Shown piece by piece: positions 25,967 through 34,841 of a DNA stretch of 64,000 bases. Within the stretch, counting starts at the first letter, position 1; each line of letters starts with the position of its first letter. The DNA is from CAZOHC01 sp964579845 (lineage in GTDB: Bacteria; Patescibacteriota; Microgenomatia; Levybacterales; UBA12049): positions 1 to 64,000 of the forward strand of contig CAZOHC010000001.1 in the NCBI GenBank assembly GCA_964579845.1, read 5' to 3'. A model generated the notes under the pieces. The model did not search any database, had not been told where the DNA came from, and saw nothing but the letters and a program-made list of their open reading frames with translations. The translations under genes were made by a program, and so were the position numbers.

Positions 25967-26434
25967 TCAGTTAGCCTCAGAAAGTGAGATGCTCCCGTTT
26001 CGTAAGCCTGCAATAGCTTTACCGACGACCGTTCGCGCGACATCATTATGGATAACAAGAAAAGCTTCTTCTATATCCATCCACGTTAACTTCGCATTTG
26101 TTTTCCCTTCTTCCAAGCCATACTCCGGGATGTCCCCTTCCCAGTCATGAACAATGTAGCAATGAAACATGCGGAGCATTTCTGCACTTTCTGCAGTGGT
26201 AAGAAATGTATAATTATTCACTCTAATATGTTCACCCAGTTCCTCTTTTATCTCCCGCTTCAATGCATTAACCCGGTAGTCTTCCTGAGCATCCGTTCTA
26301 TCATGCTCTTCAATGCCGCCACCGGGAAGAAGTAACAGGTCAAATTCACCGCTTTCTGTCAGGCGATGTTCGACGACAATTTTATTATCTTTCAAAAAAA
26401 TAACGAGTACGTTTTCTCCCATATATGCTCTCAA
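25967..26434 (-). CDS. NUDIX hydrolase with a long NUDIX-box insertion
   Basis: 155 residues. The NUDIX helix ends normally (LKREIKEELGE, near residues 73-83), but the segment from PGGGIEE to this point is about 13 residues longer than the canonical G-x5-E-x7-REUxEE spacing, so the loop before the helix carries an insertion (HDRTDAQEDYRV). Substrate unknown; likely a nucleoside diphosphate derivative. The start overlaps the stop of the upstream GH18-like gene (ATGA). Confidence 0.85.
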   Translation of the reverse strand: MRAYMGENVLVIFLKDNKIVVEHRLTESGEFDLLLLPGGGIEEHDRTDAQEDYRVNALKREIKEELGEHIRVNNYTFLTTAESAEMLRMFHCYIVHDWEGDIPEYGLEEGKTNAKLTWMDIEEAFLVIHNDVARTVVGKAIAGLRNGSISLSEAN

Positions 26435-27495
26435 TCATATGTGTAGGCCCAGACACTAAATGAAGAGATTCCTTTAGTTTGCAAAAATTGTTGTTTTTTT
26501 GCAACTGATTCACGATCCTCAAACCAGACGATATGTTTTTCCCCTTCATCATCTCGGTACGTTACGTATGATTCCGATGAATCCTGATCACGACGATATG
26601 TACACGCTGCAAATGTGCAGTCCTGTAAAAACCGAGCTGCTATTTGGTTATAACTAAGCGGATCGCCATGTTCGACCATATTCTGTTTTTCATCTACAAC
26701 CCAATCATAGCCGAAGAGTCCGAAGATAACCGTAAGCTTTTCAGGCGGAACAGCTTCACTGAACTGTTCGATCAAACGCGTATAATCGTAACCGAACCGG
26801 TCTTTCCCATATAGCGGGAAATTCGGTCCCGGATTCCCCCGAGATTTATGCAGGTCATAGGCCATAATCATAATCTCATCACTCTTTTCTCCTATCTTTT
26901 TCACATCAAACGGCCTGATACGAAAAAACGTATCCCCATACAAGGTGACTGCATAATGCAAGTTTTCTTTTTTAACAGCCTCATAAAAGCTCCCGTTAAA
27001 CGCAGCGATTTGATCGATAACTGAAGCAAACGGTAATGCACTTACCTCAAGATCGAGAACAATGCCGTCAAAGCCGTACTCTTTTGCAGTCGTAATGGTA
27101 TCAGTGATAAGTGCTTGCTGAAGCGAACTATTCTCTAAAATTGTAAAATTTTGCTTCGAGTCAAGCATTCTCACGGTCAGGTAGGTTGTATGGTTATGTG
27201 CCTGTTGAGCAAACGCGGCAAGACCTTGAGCACCGGGGTCAGTTGTATCCAGACCACGTTCACCTGGTTTCACACCGAAATAGAGCAGAACGGTATCAGT
27301 ATCAACGGCGATCTCATCACCCAGTGTCCAGTAGGGGACAAAGACTGAGTGTTTCTGCCTGCCCGGCTGCTCAATAATGTCGGCCTCAGGTGAGGTAGGT
27401 TTATGAACAGGGCTCATGATCGGTTCCCCCCGCAGGAAGAACCAGGATGCACCCAGAATACTGAAAAAAAGGAGCAGAAAAATAAATTTTTTCAT
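26431..27495 (-). CDS. GH18-like exported/anchored protein (YaaH/chitinase fold)
   Basis: 354 residues. An N-terminal hydrophobic anchor (FIFLLLFFSILGASWFFL) is followed by a TIM-barrel of glycoside hydrolase family 18 type. The signature D143-G-I-V-L-D148-L-E150 keeps the catalytic DxE; IMIMAYDLH is the strand 6 motif. Family members act on N-acetylglucosamine polymers, chitin or peptidoglycan-related. Coupled to the NUDIX gene downstream. Confidence 0.85.
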   Translation of the reverse strand: MKKFIFLLLFFSILGASWFFLRGEPIMSPVHKPTSPEADIIEQPGRQKHSVFVPYWTLGDEIAVDTDTVLLYFGVKPGERGLDTTDPGAQGLAAFAQQAHNHTTYLTVRMLDSKQNFTILENSSLQQALITDTITTAKEYGFDGIVLDLEVSALPFASVIDQIAAFNGSFYEAVKKENLHYAVTLYGDTFFRIRPFDVKKIGEKSDEIMIMAYDLHKSRGNPGPNFPLYGKDRFGYDYTRLIEQFSEAVPPEKLTVIFGLFGYDWVVDEKQNMVEHGDPLSYNQIAARFLQDCTFAACTYRRDQDSSESYVTYRDDEGEKHIVWFEDRESVAKKQQFLQTKGISSFSVWAYTYD

Positions 27496-27542
27496 GGCAA
27501 CATTATACGCTTTCTGCCACGAATAGCCAAAAAAAGCAGAAG

Positions 27543-27806
27543 TTAATTCTTGGCAACTTTTCCTGTCTGGACATTTCCTTCCGTAATCGCGAGGAGATTA
27601 CCGAGCTCTCTCAGAAATTTCTTCGCATGCTCACGGCTCATTCCGACTCGCGCGACAATTCGTTGCTGATTCGTCCCGACTAACTTTTGCGCGACATCAA
27701 GCGTAAGTCCGTCTTCACTCGTTGAGAGATAGATGTTCTCAGTATACAGAATCGGTGTCTCATCTAAGTTTATGTTTAATGCAACTTGTTTCTTCGTCTC
27801 TGCCAT
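27543..27806 (-). CDS. DUF3467-like small protein
   Basis: 87 residues. The pattern YTENIYLSTSEDGLTLDVAQ and MSREHAKKFLRELGNLL resembles DUF3467 ('S/TPEHAKxLLxxL' near the end, a beta-strand pair before). Function unknown. A family match by eye only. Single gene between the murB and GH18-like genes on the same strand. Confidence 0.65.
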   Translation of the reverse strand: MAETKKQVALNINLDETPILYTENIYLSTSEDGLTLDVAQKLVGTNQQRIVARVGMSREHAKKFLRELGNLLAITEGNVQTGKVAKN

Positions 27807-27848
27807 AGTTCACCTCCCTGTGTTGAATTTTGAATCGAAAATGTATTC

Positions 27849-28838
27849 CTACATTGAGGATTCCTGAATCTTTTCCACGATCTCCACCTCAACCTCAGGC
27901 CTGAAACCGAACGTTTCTTCACAGCTATCCTGAATCTTCTGTATCACCGCTCTGACGTCAGATGCTTTCGCGCCGCCGAGATTAATGATAAAGTTACAAT
28001 GCTTCTCAGAAACCTGTGCGTTGCCGACAGTATAGCCTGCTAAACCGAGCTTTCTTACCATATACCCCATTGATACTTTTCCGTGCCACCGACCCTCCAC
28101 TTGTTCTCGAATCTCAGGCCAGACACGCAAAATACGTGCCACCTGCTCTTTGTCTTTAATGTTTTTAAACACGCTTCCGCAGTTGGGATACTCAAGCGGA
28201 TGATTTCTTTTTCGGTATGCCTTATTATTTGCATACGTCTCCTCGGCAGCTGTTACTGTCTCCTTATCAGCTGACGTGAGCTGAAACGTGGCCGAGAGCA
28301 CCAGCAGATCTCTCTGTTCTTTTATCAGGCTATGCCGATAGGCAAATTTAAGATCATTCTTTGCGAGCGGAAAAATACCTTTTTCAGGATGACTAAGCGA
28401 GAAAACCTCGACCTGATCTAAACTATCTTTTATCTCACCACCGAATGCACCGACATTGCCGCGAACGCCGGCACCGACCGTTCCGGGCAATCCGCCTGCC
28501 CACTCAAGACCGACCAGATGCTCATGAAACCCGAACTGAATTGCTTGATCAAGCGTATTTCCGGCAAAAACTGTTAGTAGTCCGTCAGCAGTTACTGCTA
28601 ATGGGGACTTTTTTTCCGGTTCGACCACCGAGATGACAACCCCATCAAAATCCTCATCCTGAAAGACGAGATTTGAACCGAGGCCGCAGATAAAAATACG
28701 CTTCGGGTTTTCCTCCTTGAGAAAGTCAACGAGTGCATGCACATCATCACGGGAGGAAATTTCAACAAAAAACTTTGCTTTGCCGCCTATCTTATACCAA
28801 AGAAACTCTGAAAGCGGATAGTCCTGTACAATGTTCAT
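27849..28838 (-). CDS. murB: UDP-N-acetylenolpyruvoylglucosamine reductase
   Basis: 329 residues. FAD- and NADPH-dependent second step of UDP-MurNAc synthesis. Motifs: YKIGGKAKFFVE at the start, GLGSNLVF and EWAGGLPGTVGAGVRGNVGAFGGE (FAD site), and YPNCGSVFKN (catalytic Ser). The 15-base gap to the upstream aclA stop suggests cotranscription with the ATP-citrate lyase genes. Confidence 0.95.
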   Translation of the reverse strand: MNIVQDYPLSEFLWYKIGGKAKFFVEISSRDDVHALVDFLKEENPKRIFICGLGSNLVFQDEDFDGVVISVVEPEKKSPLAVTADGLLTVFAGNTLDQAIQFGFHEHLVGLEWAGGLPGTVGAGVRGNVGAFGGEIKDSLDQVEVFSLSHPEKGIFPLAKNDLKFAYRHSLIKEQRDLLVLSATFQLTSADKETVTAAEETYANNKAYRKRNHPLEYPNCGSVFKNIKDKEQVARILRVWPEIREQVEGRWHGKVSMGYMVRKLGLAGYTVGNAQVSEKHCNFIINLGGAKASDVRAVIQKIQDSCEETFGFRPEVEVEIVEKIQESSM

Positions 28839-28853
28839 AAAGGTTGGGCAGGG

Positions 28854-30659
28854 TTAGGCTTCGTTCTCCATCTCAACGTGCACGACGTGGTGCTCTTCCA
28901 AACGGAAGAGTCCTTCGTCAAGTCGCTTCTGATCAAGGAAATGGGAGATAAAGCCGACTGAGCGTGAGAGAACGAATAACGCATTAAAGAACTCAACCTC
29001 TGTCAGGTGCCGCAACTCATCATCAGAGTAGCCCTCTTTTTCTGAGAGGATATCAAGTAAAACAGCAGCGATGGTACCGTCAACGTTAAGGATTAAGTTG
29101 CCTTTTTTAGCAACGGTAACCTGTTCAACTGCAAGCGCAAATGATGTAAAGCGTTTGCTTTCCAGTCCGTCACCGTATGACAGTAGAGCTTTTACGCGAG
29201 GATCAGGCATATCAACGCGATATTTCCTATGACCGATTCCGAGAATGTATTTTTTCTTGGCTGCAAACTCTTCAACAAAGTGATCCGCATCTACCTTACC
29301 GGTTACGCCTGTTATCCAGTTTGCTGCAGCTTCATTGATCGCACCGCCGAACCGGGGACCGACGGTCAAAAGTCCTGCCGACAAAGATGAGACGAGATCT
29401 CTTCCTGCACGTGCGGTGACGATGGTATTTACCGCACCTGAGACATGCGGTCCGTGATCAACAAGCAACCTGAGAATAAAATCAATAAAGGACACAAGCT
29501 CTTTCGATGAGGCTTTTCTACCTAAAAAGAGATTTGCGACAATCTCAGCAAATGAGTGATCATGTGAAAATGCGAGCAGGTCTTCATCAAGCACTTTCAC
29601 CACACCGTTATCATCTGTTGAGATACTGCTTGTGATGAGTGCTTTTTGTCTGTTTTTTGCTTCCTCCATATGCGTAGTATAGTCGATATACTCATCGTTG
29701 TGTACTGCATCTGATTGCTCGATCTTTTTTACAAAATCAGAAAACGAAGATTCTGCCTGAACGCCAACATCGCGTAAGGCCTTCCGTTTCGCTTCTGCTG
29801 TTTCCGTTCTGGTTTTGGCCATTGCTTTCGCATGACCGAATTGGGGAGCACTCGGAAACAGGGTTGAGACCGTACCGCCGATATAGCAGATAACAGGTTT
29901 TGTGACTTTTCCGTCGCTAATAAGGTCGACAAGCTTATACTCGTCCGTCCCTCCGAGTTCACCGTAATACACGATTACCTCAGTTGCGGGGTCCTGCTCA
30001 GCTGCGAGAAAGGCATCCTCCGGGGTAAATATCGGAAATCGGTCGCCGCCGAATGAGAGTGCGAACGAGATTCGTTTCCCCGATCTGACAACAATATTAA
30101 TCAGTTCGTTTGTCATACCGCCTGAGGCAGAAAACACCGCAATGCTTCCTTTTGTGAATAATTGTGCTTCAGCAAGTTGCCTGATATCCACACCGCCGAT
30201 GGCACCGAGTTTGAGAACCTGCGGAATCAGTAATCCGACGCTGGCAGGACCGATGATACGTACATCTCGTTTTCCGGCATCTTCGTACAGGGCAAGCGCA
30301 TGCCGTTCCGGCACATTTTCCGCAAAGACAGCACCTGCCCGTATGGAAGGGAAAGTACTCAACACTGAGCGTGTAGACGTGAGAACACGTCTTGCAGAAC
30401 TGAGCTGTAAGAAAAAAGATACTTCCTGCCTCAGGCGCTGAGGAACTGCTTCCCCTGACTGGTAGACCGGGAGCAATATTTCTTTATTTCCGAAAAAATA
30501 ACGCTCGAACCGCCGACCTGATGCGATAATACCAACCAGGCTCGGTGACTGTTTTCCGGCCAGGTAATCAAAATCCAGGATTGACTGGAGAATGCCTGGG
30601 TGGCTGCCGACGGCGATAATCTTCGGCTCAATTGATCGAAATGTTTGGATATCTATCAT
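28854..30659 (-). CDS. aclA: ATP-citrate lyase, large (citryl-CoA/citrate synthase-like) subunit
   Basis: 601 residues. Residues 1-320 are the succinyl-CoA synthetase alpha-like part with the phospho-histidine motif QFGHAKA (His276, equivalent to the phosphorylated His of human ACLY). Residues about 365-595 are the citrate synthase-like lyase domain with DHGPHVSGA (His402), GIGHRKY (His477) and LNVDG (Asp527), and end-motif GFISHFLDQKRLDEGL. With aclB it converts citrate, CoA and ATP to acetyl-CoA, oxaloacetate and ADP. Starts 15 bases after aclB. Confidence 0.92.
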   Translation of the reverse strand: MIDIQTFRSIEPKIIAVGSHPGILQSILDFDYLAGKQSPSLVGIIASGRRFERYFFGNKEILLPVYQSGEAVPQRLRQEVSFFLQLSSARRVLTSTRSVLSTFPSIRAGAVFAENVPERHALALYEDAGKRDVRIIGPASVGLLIPQVLKLGAIGGVDIRQLAEAQLFTKGSIAVFSASGGMTNELINIVVRSGKRISFALSFGGDRFPIFTPEDAFLAAEQDPATEVIVYYGELGGTDEYKLVDLISDGKVTKPVICYIGGTVSTLFPSAPQFGHAKAMAKTRTETAEAKRKALRDVGVQAESSFSDFVKKIEQSDAVHNDEYIDYTTHMEEAKNRQKALITSSISTDDNGVVKVLDEDLLAFSHDHSFAEIVANLFLGRKASSKELVSFIDFILRLLVDHGPHVSGAVNTIVTARAGRDLVSSLSAGLLTVGPRFGGAINEAAANWITGVTGKVDADHFVEEFAAKKKYILGIGHRKYRVDMPDPRVKALLSYGDGLESKRFTSFALAVEQVTVAKKGNLILNVDGTIAAVLLDILSEKEGYSDDELRHLTEVEFFNALFVLSRSVGFISHFLDQKRLDEGLFRLEEHHVVHVEMENEA

Positions 30660-30674
30660 AGTCTTTCACGTGTC

Positions 30675-31871
30675 TTAGACCTGTCCGGTCGCATTATGGA
30701 CGATCTCGGTTAACAAGACGTCAGGACCGACAACACGTCCGAGCAACGCTTCCTGTGTCAAGAATTCACTCATCTGTTTAAGCCCTTCTGCCTGGTTCGG
30801 CCCGCCCCGCCTGACATACACTCGAACTTGCTGTTCGCGGAGCTCATGTGTATAGTCTGTCAGCGCTCGGATCACACCTCGAAACGTTGCTTTGATGTCA
30901 GTAAAATTTGCCACCCCACCACCGATAATCAGTACTTTTTTCTCCGCTTTCGAACGAAGCAACAGTTTGAGTACCTGTGTTGTATAGATATACGTCTCCT
31001 CTTCATTCGGATTGCCGCTGTATTCTCCGTAATTCGCGAGTTCTTCGCCCAACCCCATGTTCGCAACCTCATCGGCCAGAACCAAACTCGCACCCCCACC
31101 TGAGAGAAGCATAAAAATACTGCCGTTTGGGTTTAAAACAGTAAGTGTAAAGGCTGCCTGAGAATTTTCTTTGAGCTCCTGAACAACACCTTCTTCCGCA
31201 GTTTGCGCTCCATGTTCGCCATAGGTAAAGTCATGAGCACCCCAACTCTTACCTGCGAAAAAGTCTGCGACACTGTCTACTTCAACAGCAAGATCAATAA
31301 CATGCAGTTCATTTCCCTGAAGCACGAGCGGATTAATTTCTAAGAATGAGAAGTAATGTTCATCAAAAACAGCGATGAACGTTTCGATAATATCAGGAGA
31401 TAGCCCGATACTTGCTGCAATCTGTGCTTTTCCTTCTGTCCGTTGCTCCTGCTGGTAGGGGAGAAGCACCTGCTGCACAGTATCCTCGTACTCCTCGATG
31501 TCAATCCCACCCCGAGGCGATATCGAAACCACGTAGCCGTCCCGCTGCCGTTCCATGGCAAAATATTTTTCATGCTCACCATCATACCGTGCCATCGGTT
31601 CAATAAGAAACTGCGAAAAACCCTTGGCAGTGATATCACTCAGTACTGCAGGAATTTCTTGAGGATTAAGGTTCAGACCGATAAGTCCACGCTTCATACG
31701 TTTTTTCACACCTTGGTCGACTTTTACCACATATTTTTGTTCAGGAGAAAGACTCTTCAGTTGCGGCTCGATATCCCGATCTGAGAAGACCTGGATGCCG
31801 AAATAAGGACGGTCTAGCCGAGCAAAGAGGAGGGTTTTTGCCCGAAATTCAGTGATTCGCTGTCTGGCCAT
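30675..31871 (-). CDS. aclB: ATP-citrate lyase, small (ATP-grasp) subunit
   Basis: 398 residues from the ATG at 31871; an upstream ATG at 31931 precedes the promoter and adds nothing family-like. Starts MARQRITEFRAKTLL, has an ATP-grasp domain and EINPLVL, and ends with the ACL-specific GGGVANFTDIKATFRGVIRAL and YVRRGGPNQAEGL. These signatures separate it from ordinary succinyl-CoA ligase beta. The order aclB-aclA is that of Chlorobium. Cotranscribed with aclA, probably murB. Confidence 0.92.
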   Translation of the reverse strand: MARQRITEFRAKTLLFARLDRPYFGIQVFSDRDIEPQLKSLSPEQKYVVKVDQGVKKRMKRGLIGLNLNPQEIPAVLSDITAKGFSQFLIEPMARYDGEHEKYFAMERQRDGYVVSISPRGGIDIEEYEDTVQQVLLPYQQEQRTEGKAQIAASIGLSPDIIETFIAVFDEHYFSFLEINPLVLQGNELHVIDLAVEVDSVADFFAGKSWGAHDFTYGEHGAQTAEEGVVQELKENSQAAFTLTVLNPNGSIFMLLSGGGASLVLADEVANMGLGEELANYGEYSGNPNEEETYIYTTQVLKLLLRSKAEKKVLIIGGGVANFTDIKATFRGVIRALTDYTHELREQQVRVYVRRGGPNQAEGLKQMSEFLTQEALLGRVVGPDVLLTEIVHNATGQV

Positions 31872-31884
31872 AAATTCTGTGCTT

Positions 31885-31893
31885 ATTGTACCA
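31885..31893 (-). promoter_or_regulatory. Extended -10 promoter of aclBA
   Basis: TGG-TACAAT on the minus strand, 13 bases before the aclB ATG, giving a 5' leader of about 6 bases. It fixes the start at 31871. Confidence 0.55.
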
Positions 31894-31961
31894 TAGAAGC
31901 ATGAAAAGAGCGCGAATAGAGGAAGTATCACGCATCGGATACCAGGGTGCGAGAAGAAGTC

Positions 31962-34070
31962 TTATTCAACCCGACCGGTGAAGTTTGATTTTGCAACCAT
32001 TTGGTCGACAATATTCTTCGGAACGATGTCATAGTGAGACGGCTCCATGTAGAAGTGAGCACGGCCCTGTGACATTGAGCGAACCTGTGTTGCATACCCT
32101 GAGAGTTCAGCCAACGGAACCTGCGCTAAAATAATTGTTGAGTTTCCTCGCTCTTCTGTTCCGTTAATCTGCGCTCGCTTACTCGAAAGATCACCGATAA
32201 TATCTCCCATGAATTCAGACGGTGTAGTAACTTCTACTTTCATAATTGGCTCAAGAAGCCCCATGCCAACCTTTTTTGAAGCTGCTTGAAGCGCTTGTGA
32301 CGCCGCGATCTTAAAAGCAACTTCAGATGAATCAACTTCATGATACGATCCGTCGTAACACGTGACTTTTACGTCAATGACCGGATAGCCGAGCAAGACA
32401 CCGTTTTCAAGCGTTTCTTTTACGCCTTTTTCGACTGCCTTCACGAACTCAGCAGGAATAGCGCCGCCTTTGATGGCATCAACGAATTCATTCCCCTCAC
32501 CGCGAGGTTTCGGCTCAACCTTAAGCCAGCAGTGACCGAATTGACCGCGACCACCTGACTGACGGACGTATTTTCCTTCCGCTTCGGTCGAATTTTCAAA
32601 CGTTTCTTTATATGCTACCTGCGGCGCACCGACATTTGCTTCAACATTAAATTCTCGCTTCATACGGTCAACCATAACCTCAAGCTGAAGCTCTCCGATA
32701 CCTGAAATAACAGTCTGGTTGGTCTCCGGATTTGACTTCACACTGAATGTCGGATCTTCCTCAGTCAATCGCTTAATTGCCAGACCGAGTTTTTCCTGGT
32801 CTGATTTTGTTTTCGGTTCAATAGCCAGTGAGATAACCGGTTCCGGAAAGGTAATCTGCTCAAGAACAATCGGCTTTGTCTCATCACAAAGCGTGTCACC
32901 GGTCATGGTTTCTTTCAGCCCCACGATAGCAACAATCTCTCCTGCGTATGCTTCCTTAATTTCTTCTCGCTGATTTGCGTGCATAAGAAGCAGTCTTCCG
33001 ATACGCTCTTTCACACCACGGTTCCCGTTATAGGCATAAGAGCCGGAGGTCAGTTTTCCGGAGTAAATTCTGAAGTATGTCAATTTTCCGACATGAGGAT
33101 CATTCTGAATCTTAAATGCAAGTCCGGAGAATGCTTCCTCTGGAACGAGCTTTCTTACTTCCTCAGCTTCTGTTTTCGGATTAATCCCATCAACCTTGTC
33201 CAGGTCAACAGGAGATGGAAGGTAGTCGATGACAGCATCCAAGAGCGGCTGAACACCTTTATTTCGGAGTGAGGTTCCGGCATAGATCGGAACAAGTTTA
33301 TAAGCGATAACAGCAGCTCTGAGTGCTTTTTTCAGCTCTTCAACAGTCGGTTCTTCCCCTGAAAGATATTTCTCAAGCAGTGCGTCATCTGTCTCAGCAA
33401 TTTTTTCGATGAGTTTCCCGCGGAATTCTTCGACTTTCTCCTTCATATCTTCCGGGACTTCATCTTTTACTTCAAACTTCGCTCCGAGTTCATCAGAACC
33501 CCAGATATATGACTGCCGTGTCAAAAGATCAACATTTCCGACGTAGGTGTTTTCGCTTCCGATAGGGAGAACCATGATCGCAGGATTTGCTCCGAGGCGA
33601 TCAACGATGCTTTTAACTGTCGCGAGAAAATCAGCTCCGAGTTTATCCATTTTGTTGACAAAACAGAGTCGAGGTACTTTATATTTATCAGCCTGTCTCC
33701 ACACTGTTTCGGACTGAGATTGAACGCCTTCTTCAGCGTCCAGCACTGTAATACCGCCGTCAAGTACGCGCAATGAACGCTCTACTTCAGCCGTGAAATC
33801 AACGTGGCCTGGGGTGTCGATAATGTTGATGCGATTGTCCTTCCAGAAGGTCGTGGTGGCAGCTGACATGATCGTGATACCACGCTCTTTTTCCTGGTCC
33901 ATCCAGTCCATCTGCGTATCACCTTCATCAATGTCACCGATTTTATAGGTACGACCGGTGTAAAAGAGGATTCGTTCCGTCGTTGTGGTTTTTCCCGCGT
34001 CAATGTGCGCGATAATCCCGATATTTCGGATTTTGTCCAACGGATAGGTGCGATTATTTGTGTCTGCCAT
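31962..34070 (-). CDS. fusA: Translation elongation factor G
   Basis: 702 residues from the ATG at 34070 (MADTNNRTYPLDKIRN). GTPase motifs AHIDAGKTTTTERILFYTG, DTPGHVDF and NKMD; full domains II-V to MVAKSNFTGRVE. Upstream ATGs encode only AT-rich spacer. Usually part of the str operon with rpsL and rpsG; here it stands alone next to the pil cluster. Confidence 0.97.
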   Translation of the reverse strand: MADTNNRTYPLDKIRNIGIIAHIDAGKTTTTERILFYTGRTYKIGDIDEGDTQMDWMDQEKERGITIMSAATTTFWKDNRINIIDTPGHVDFTAEVERSLRVLDGGITVLDAEEGVQSQSETVWRQADKYKVPRLCFVNKMDKLGADFLATVKSIVDRLGANPAIMVLPIGSENTYVGNVDLLTRQSYIWGSDELGAKFEVKDEVPEDMKEKVEEFRGKLIEKIAETDDALLEKYLSGEEPTVEELKKALRAAVIAYKLVPIYAGTSLRNKGVQPLLDAVIDYLPSPVDLDKVDGINPKTEAEEVRKLVPEEAFSGLAFKIQNDPHVGKLTYFRIYSGKLTSGSYAYNGNRGVKERIGRLLLMHANQREEIKEAYAGEIVAIVGLKETMTGDTLCDETKPIVLEQITFPEPVISLAIEPKTKSDQEKLGLAIKRLTEEDPTFSVKSNPETNQTVISGIGELQLEVMVDRMKREFNVEANVGAPQVAYKETFENSTEAEGKYVRQSGGRGQFGHCWLKVEPKPRGEGNEFVDAIKGGAIPAEFVKAVEKGVKETLENGVLLGYPVIDVKVTCYDGSYHEVDSSEVAFKIAASQALQAASKKVGMGLLEPIMKVEVTTPSEFMGDIIGDLSSKRAQINGTEERGNSTIILAQVPLAELSGYATQVRSMSQGRAHFYMEPSHYDIVPKNIVDQMVAKSNFTGRVE

Positions 34071-34153
34071 AAGTAAGAAAATCAAAAGCCAAAATGCAAA
34101 AATCAAAATTATTTTTTGACTTTCACCTTTTGACTTGAGCATAAAGTATACCA
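34071..34153 (-). promoter_or_regulatory. fusA leader: extended -10 promoter followed by word repeats
   Basis: TGG-TATACT (34153-34145, minus strand) starts a leader of about 70 bases. The leader is made of near-repeats of CAAAA-type words (ATCAAAAGCCAAAATGC, AAAAATCAAAATT, CACCTTTTGACTTG) and has no clear hairpin. Confidence 0.5.
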
Positions 34154-34187
34154 TATTTTTTTTCTTCCTGCTATACCTGTTTTTGCT

Positions 34188-34216
34188 TTGACAAACCTTT
34201 AAAAAGCACCTAGACT
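34188..34216 (+). promoter_or_regulatory. Promoter of the pilN/pilO cluster
   Basis: TTGACA, 17 bases, TAGACT on the plus strand, about 70 bases before the pilN-like ATG. It is divergent from the fusA promoter, with under 40 bases between them. Confidence 0.65.
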
Positions 34217-34286
34217 GGAAGAAGACCGCTCAGACGTCGTGAGCTTTATTTCTCGTGGAGAAAAGCCTGTCCTGAGGGGAGCAAAG

Positions 34287-34841
34287 ATGGCAAAAGTAAC
34301 CTCCATCAATTTAATTAGATCAGAGCAAACACACCACATTGACACCATTTTAAAATGGGCGCTGACAACAGGGAGGTTCCTGATTATTCTCACTGAAACA
34401 ATAGCGCTTTCGGCATTTGTGTATCGTTTTAGCCTGGATCGTGAAATTATCGACTTAACGGATGAGATAAAAAATAATCAGGCAGTCGTCTCACTGTATA
34501 CAGATGAACCTCGCTACCGAAACCTCCAGGAGCGGCTTACCTTTGTTGAGAGTATCAGACCGACACAGTCAGAAAAAACGATCCTCATGCATGAGGTTGT
34601 CAGCCTGTCAGACTGAAAAGTCACCTTTCAGCAGATAGCAATCGGATCAAGCGAAGTAAACCTTGCAATTACTACATCCTCAACAGGGGCACTCTCGTCA
34701 TTTTTAGCCGGGATTAAGACCGTCCCCACGATTCAAGAAGTACGGGTGAACAATGTAGAAAACAGAGCGGGAAGTGGTGAAATCGTCGTCAACATAACAG
34801 CAAGCCTGAAGACACAAGGAAAGGAACAGTCCGATGAATAA
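34287..34841 (+). CDS. pilN: PilN-like type IV pilus assembly protein, with an in-frame TGA
   Basis: The start has a good ribosome binding site (GGGGAG, 5 bases before ATG 34287). One membrane helix (FLIILTETIALSAFVYRF), then a coiled segment (DREIIDLTDEIKNNQ). The frame meets TGA at 34614-34616 (after VVSLSD) and continues without a shift as KVTFQQIAIGSSEVNLAITT to a TAA at 34839-34841, which overlaps the pilO start. The downstream part is the expected PilN C-terminal domain. Either a nonsense mutation (GGA to TGA is one change), a sequence error, or readthrough. Produces a 109-residue fragment if not read through. Confidence 0.8.

Noticed and set aside
30675..31871. Succinyl-CoA ligase beta subunit (sucC)
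   Set aside because: The C-terminal GGGVANFTDIKATF and VRRGGPN motifs and the partner with a citrate synthase-like domain are specific for ATP-citrate lyase.
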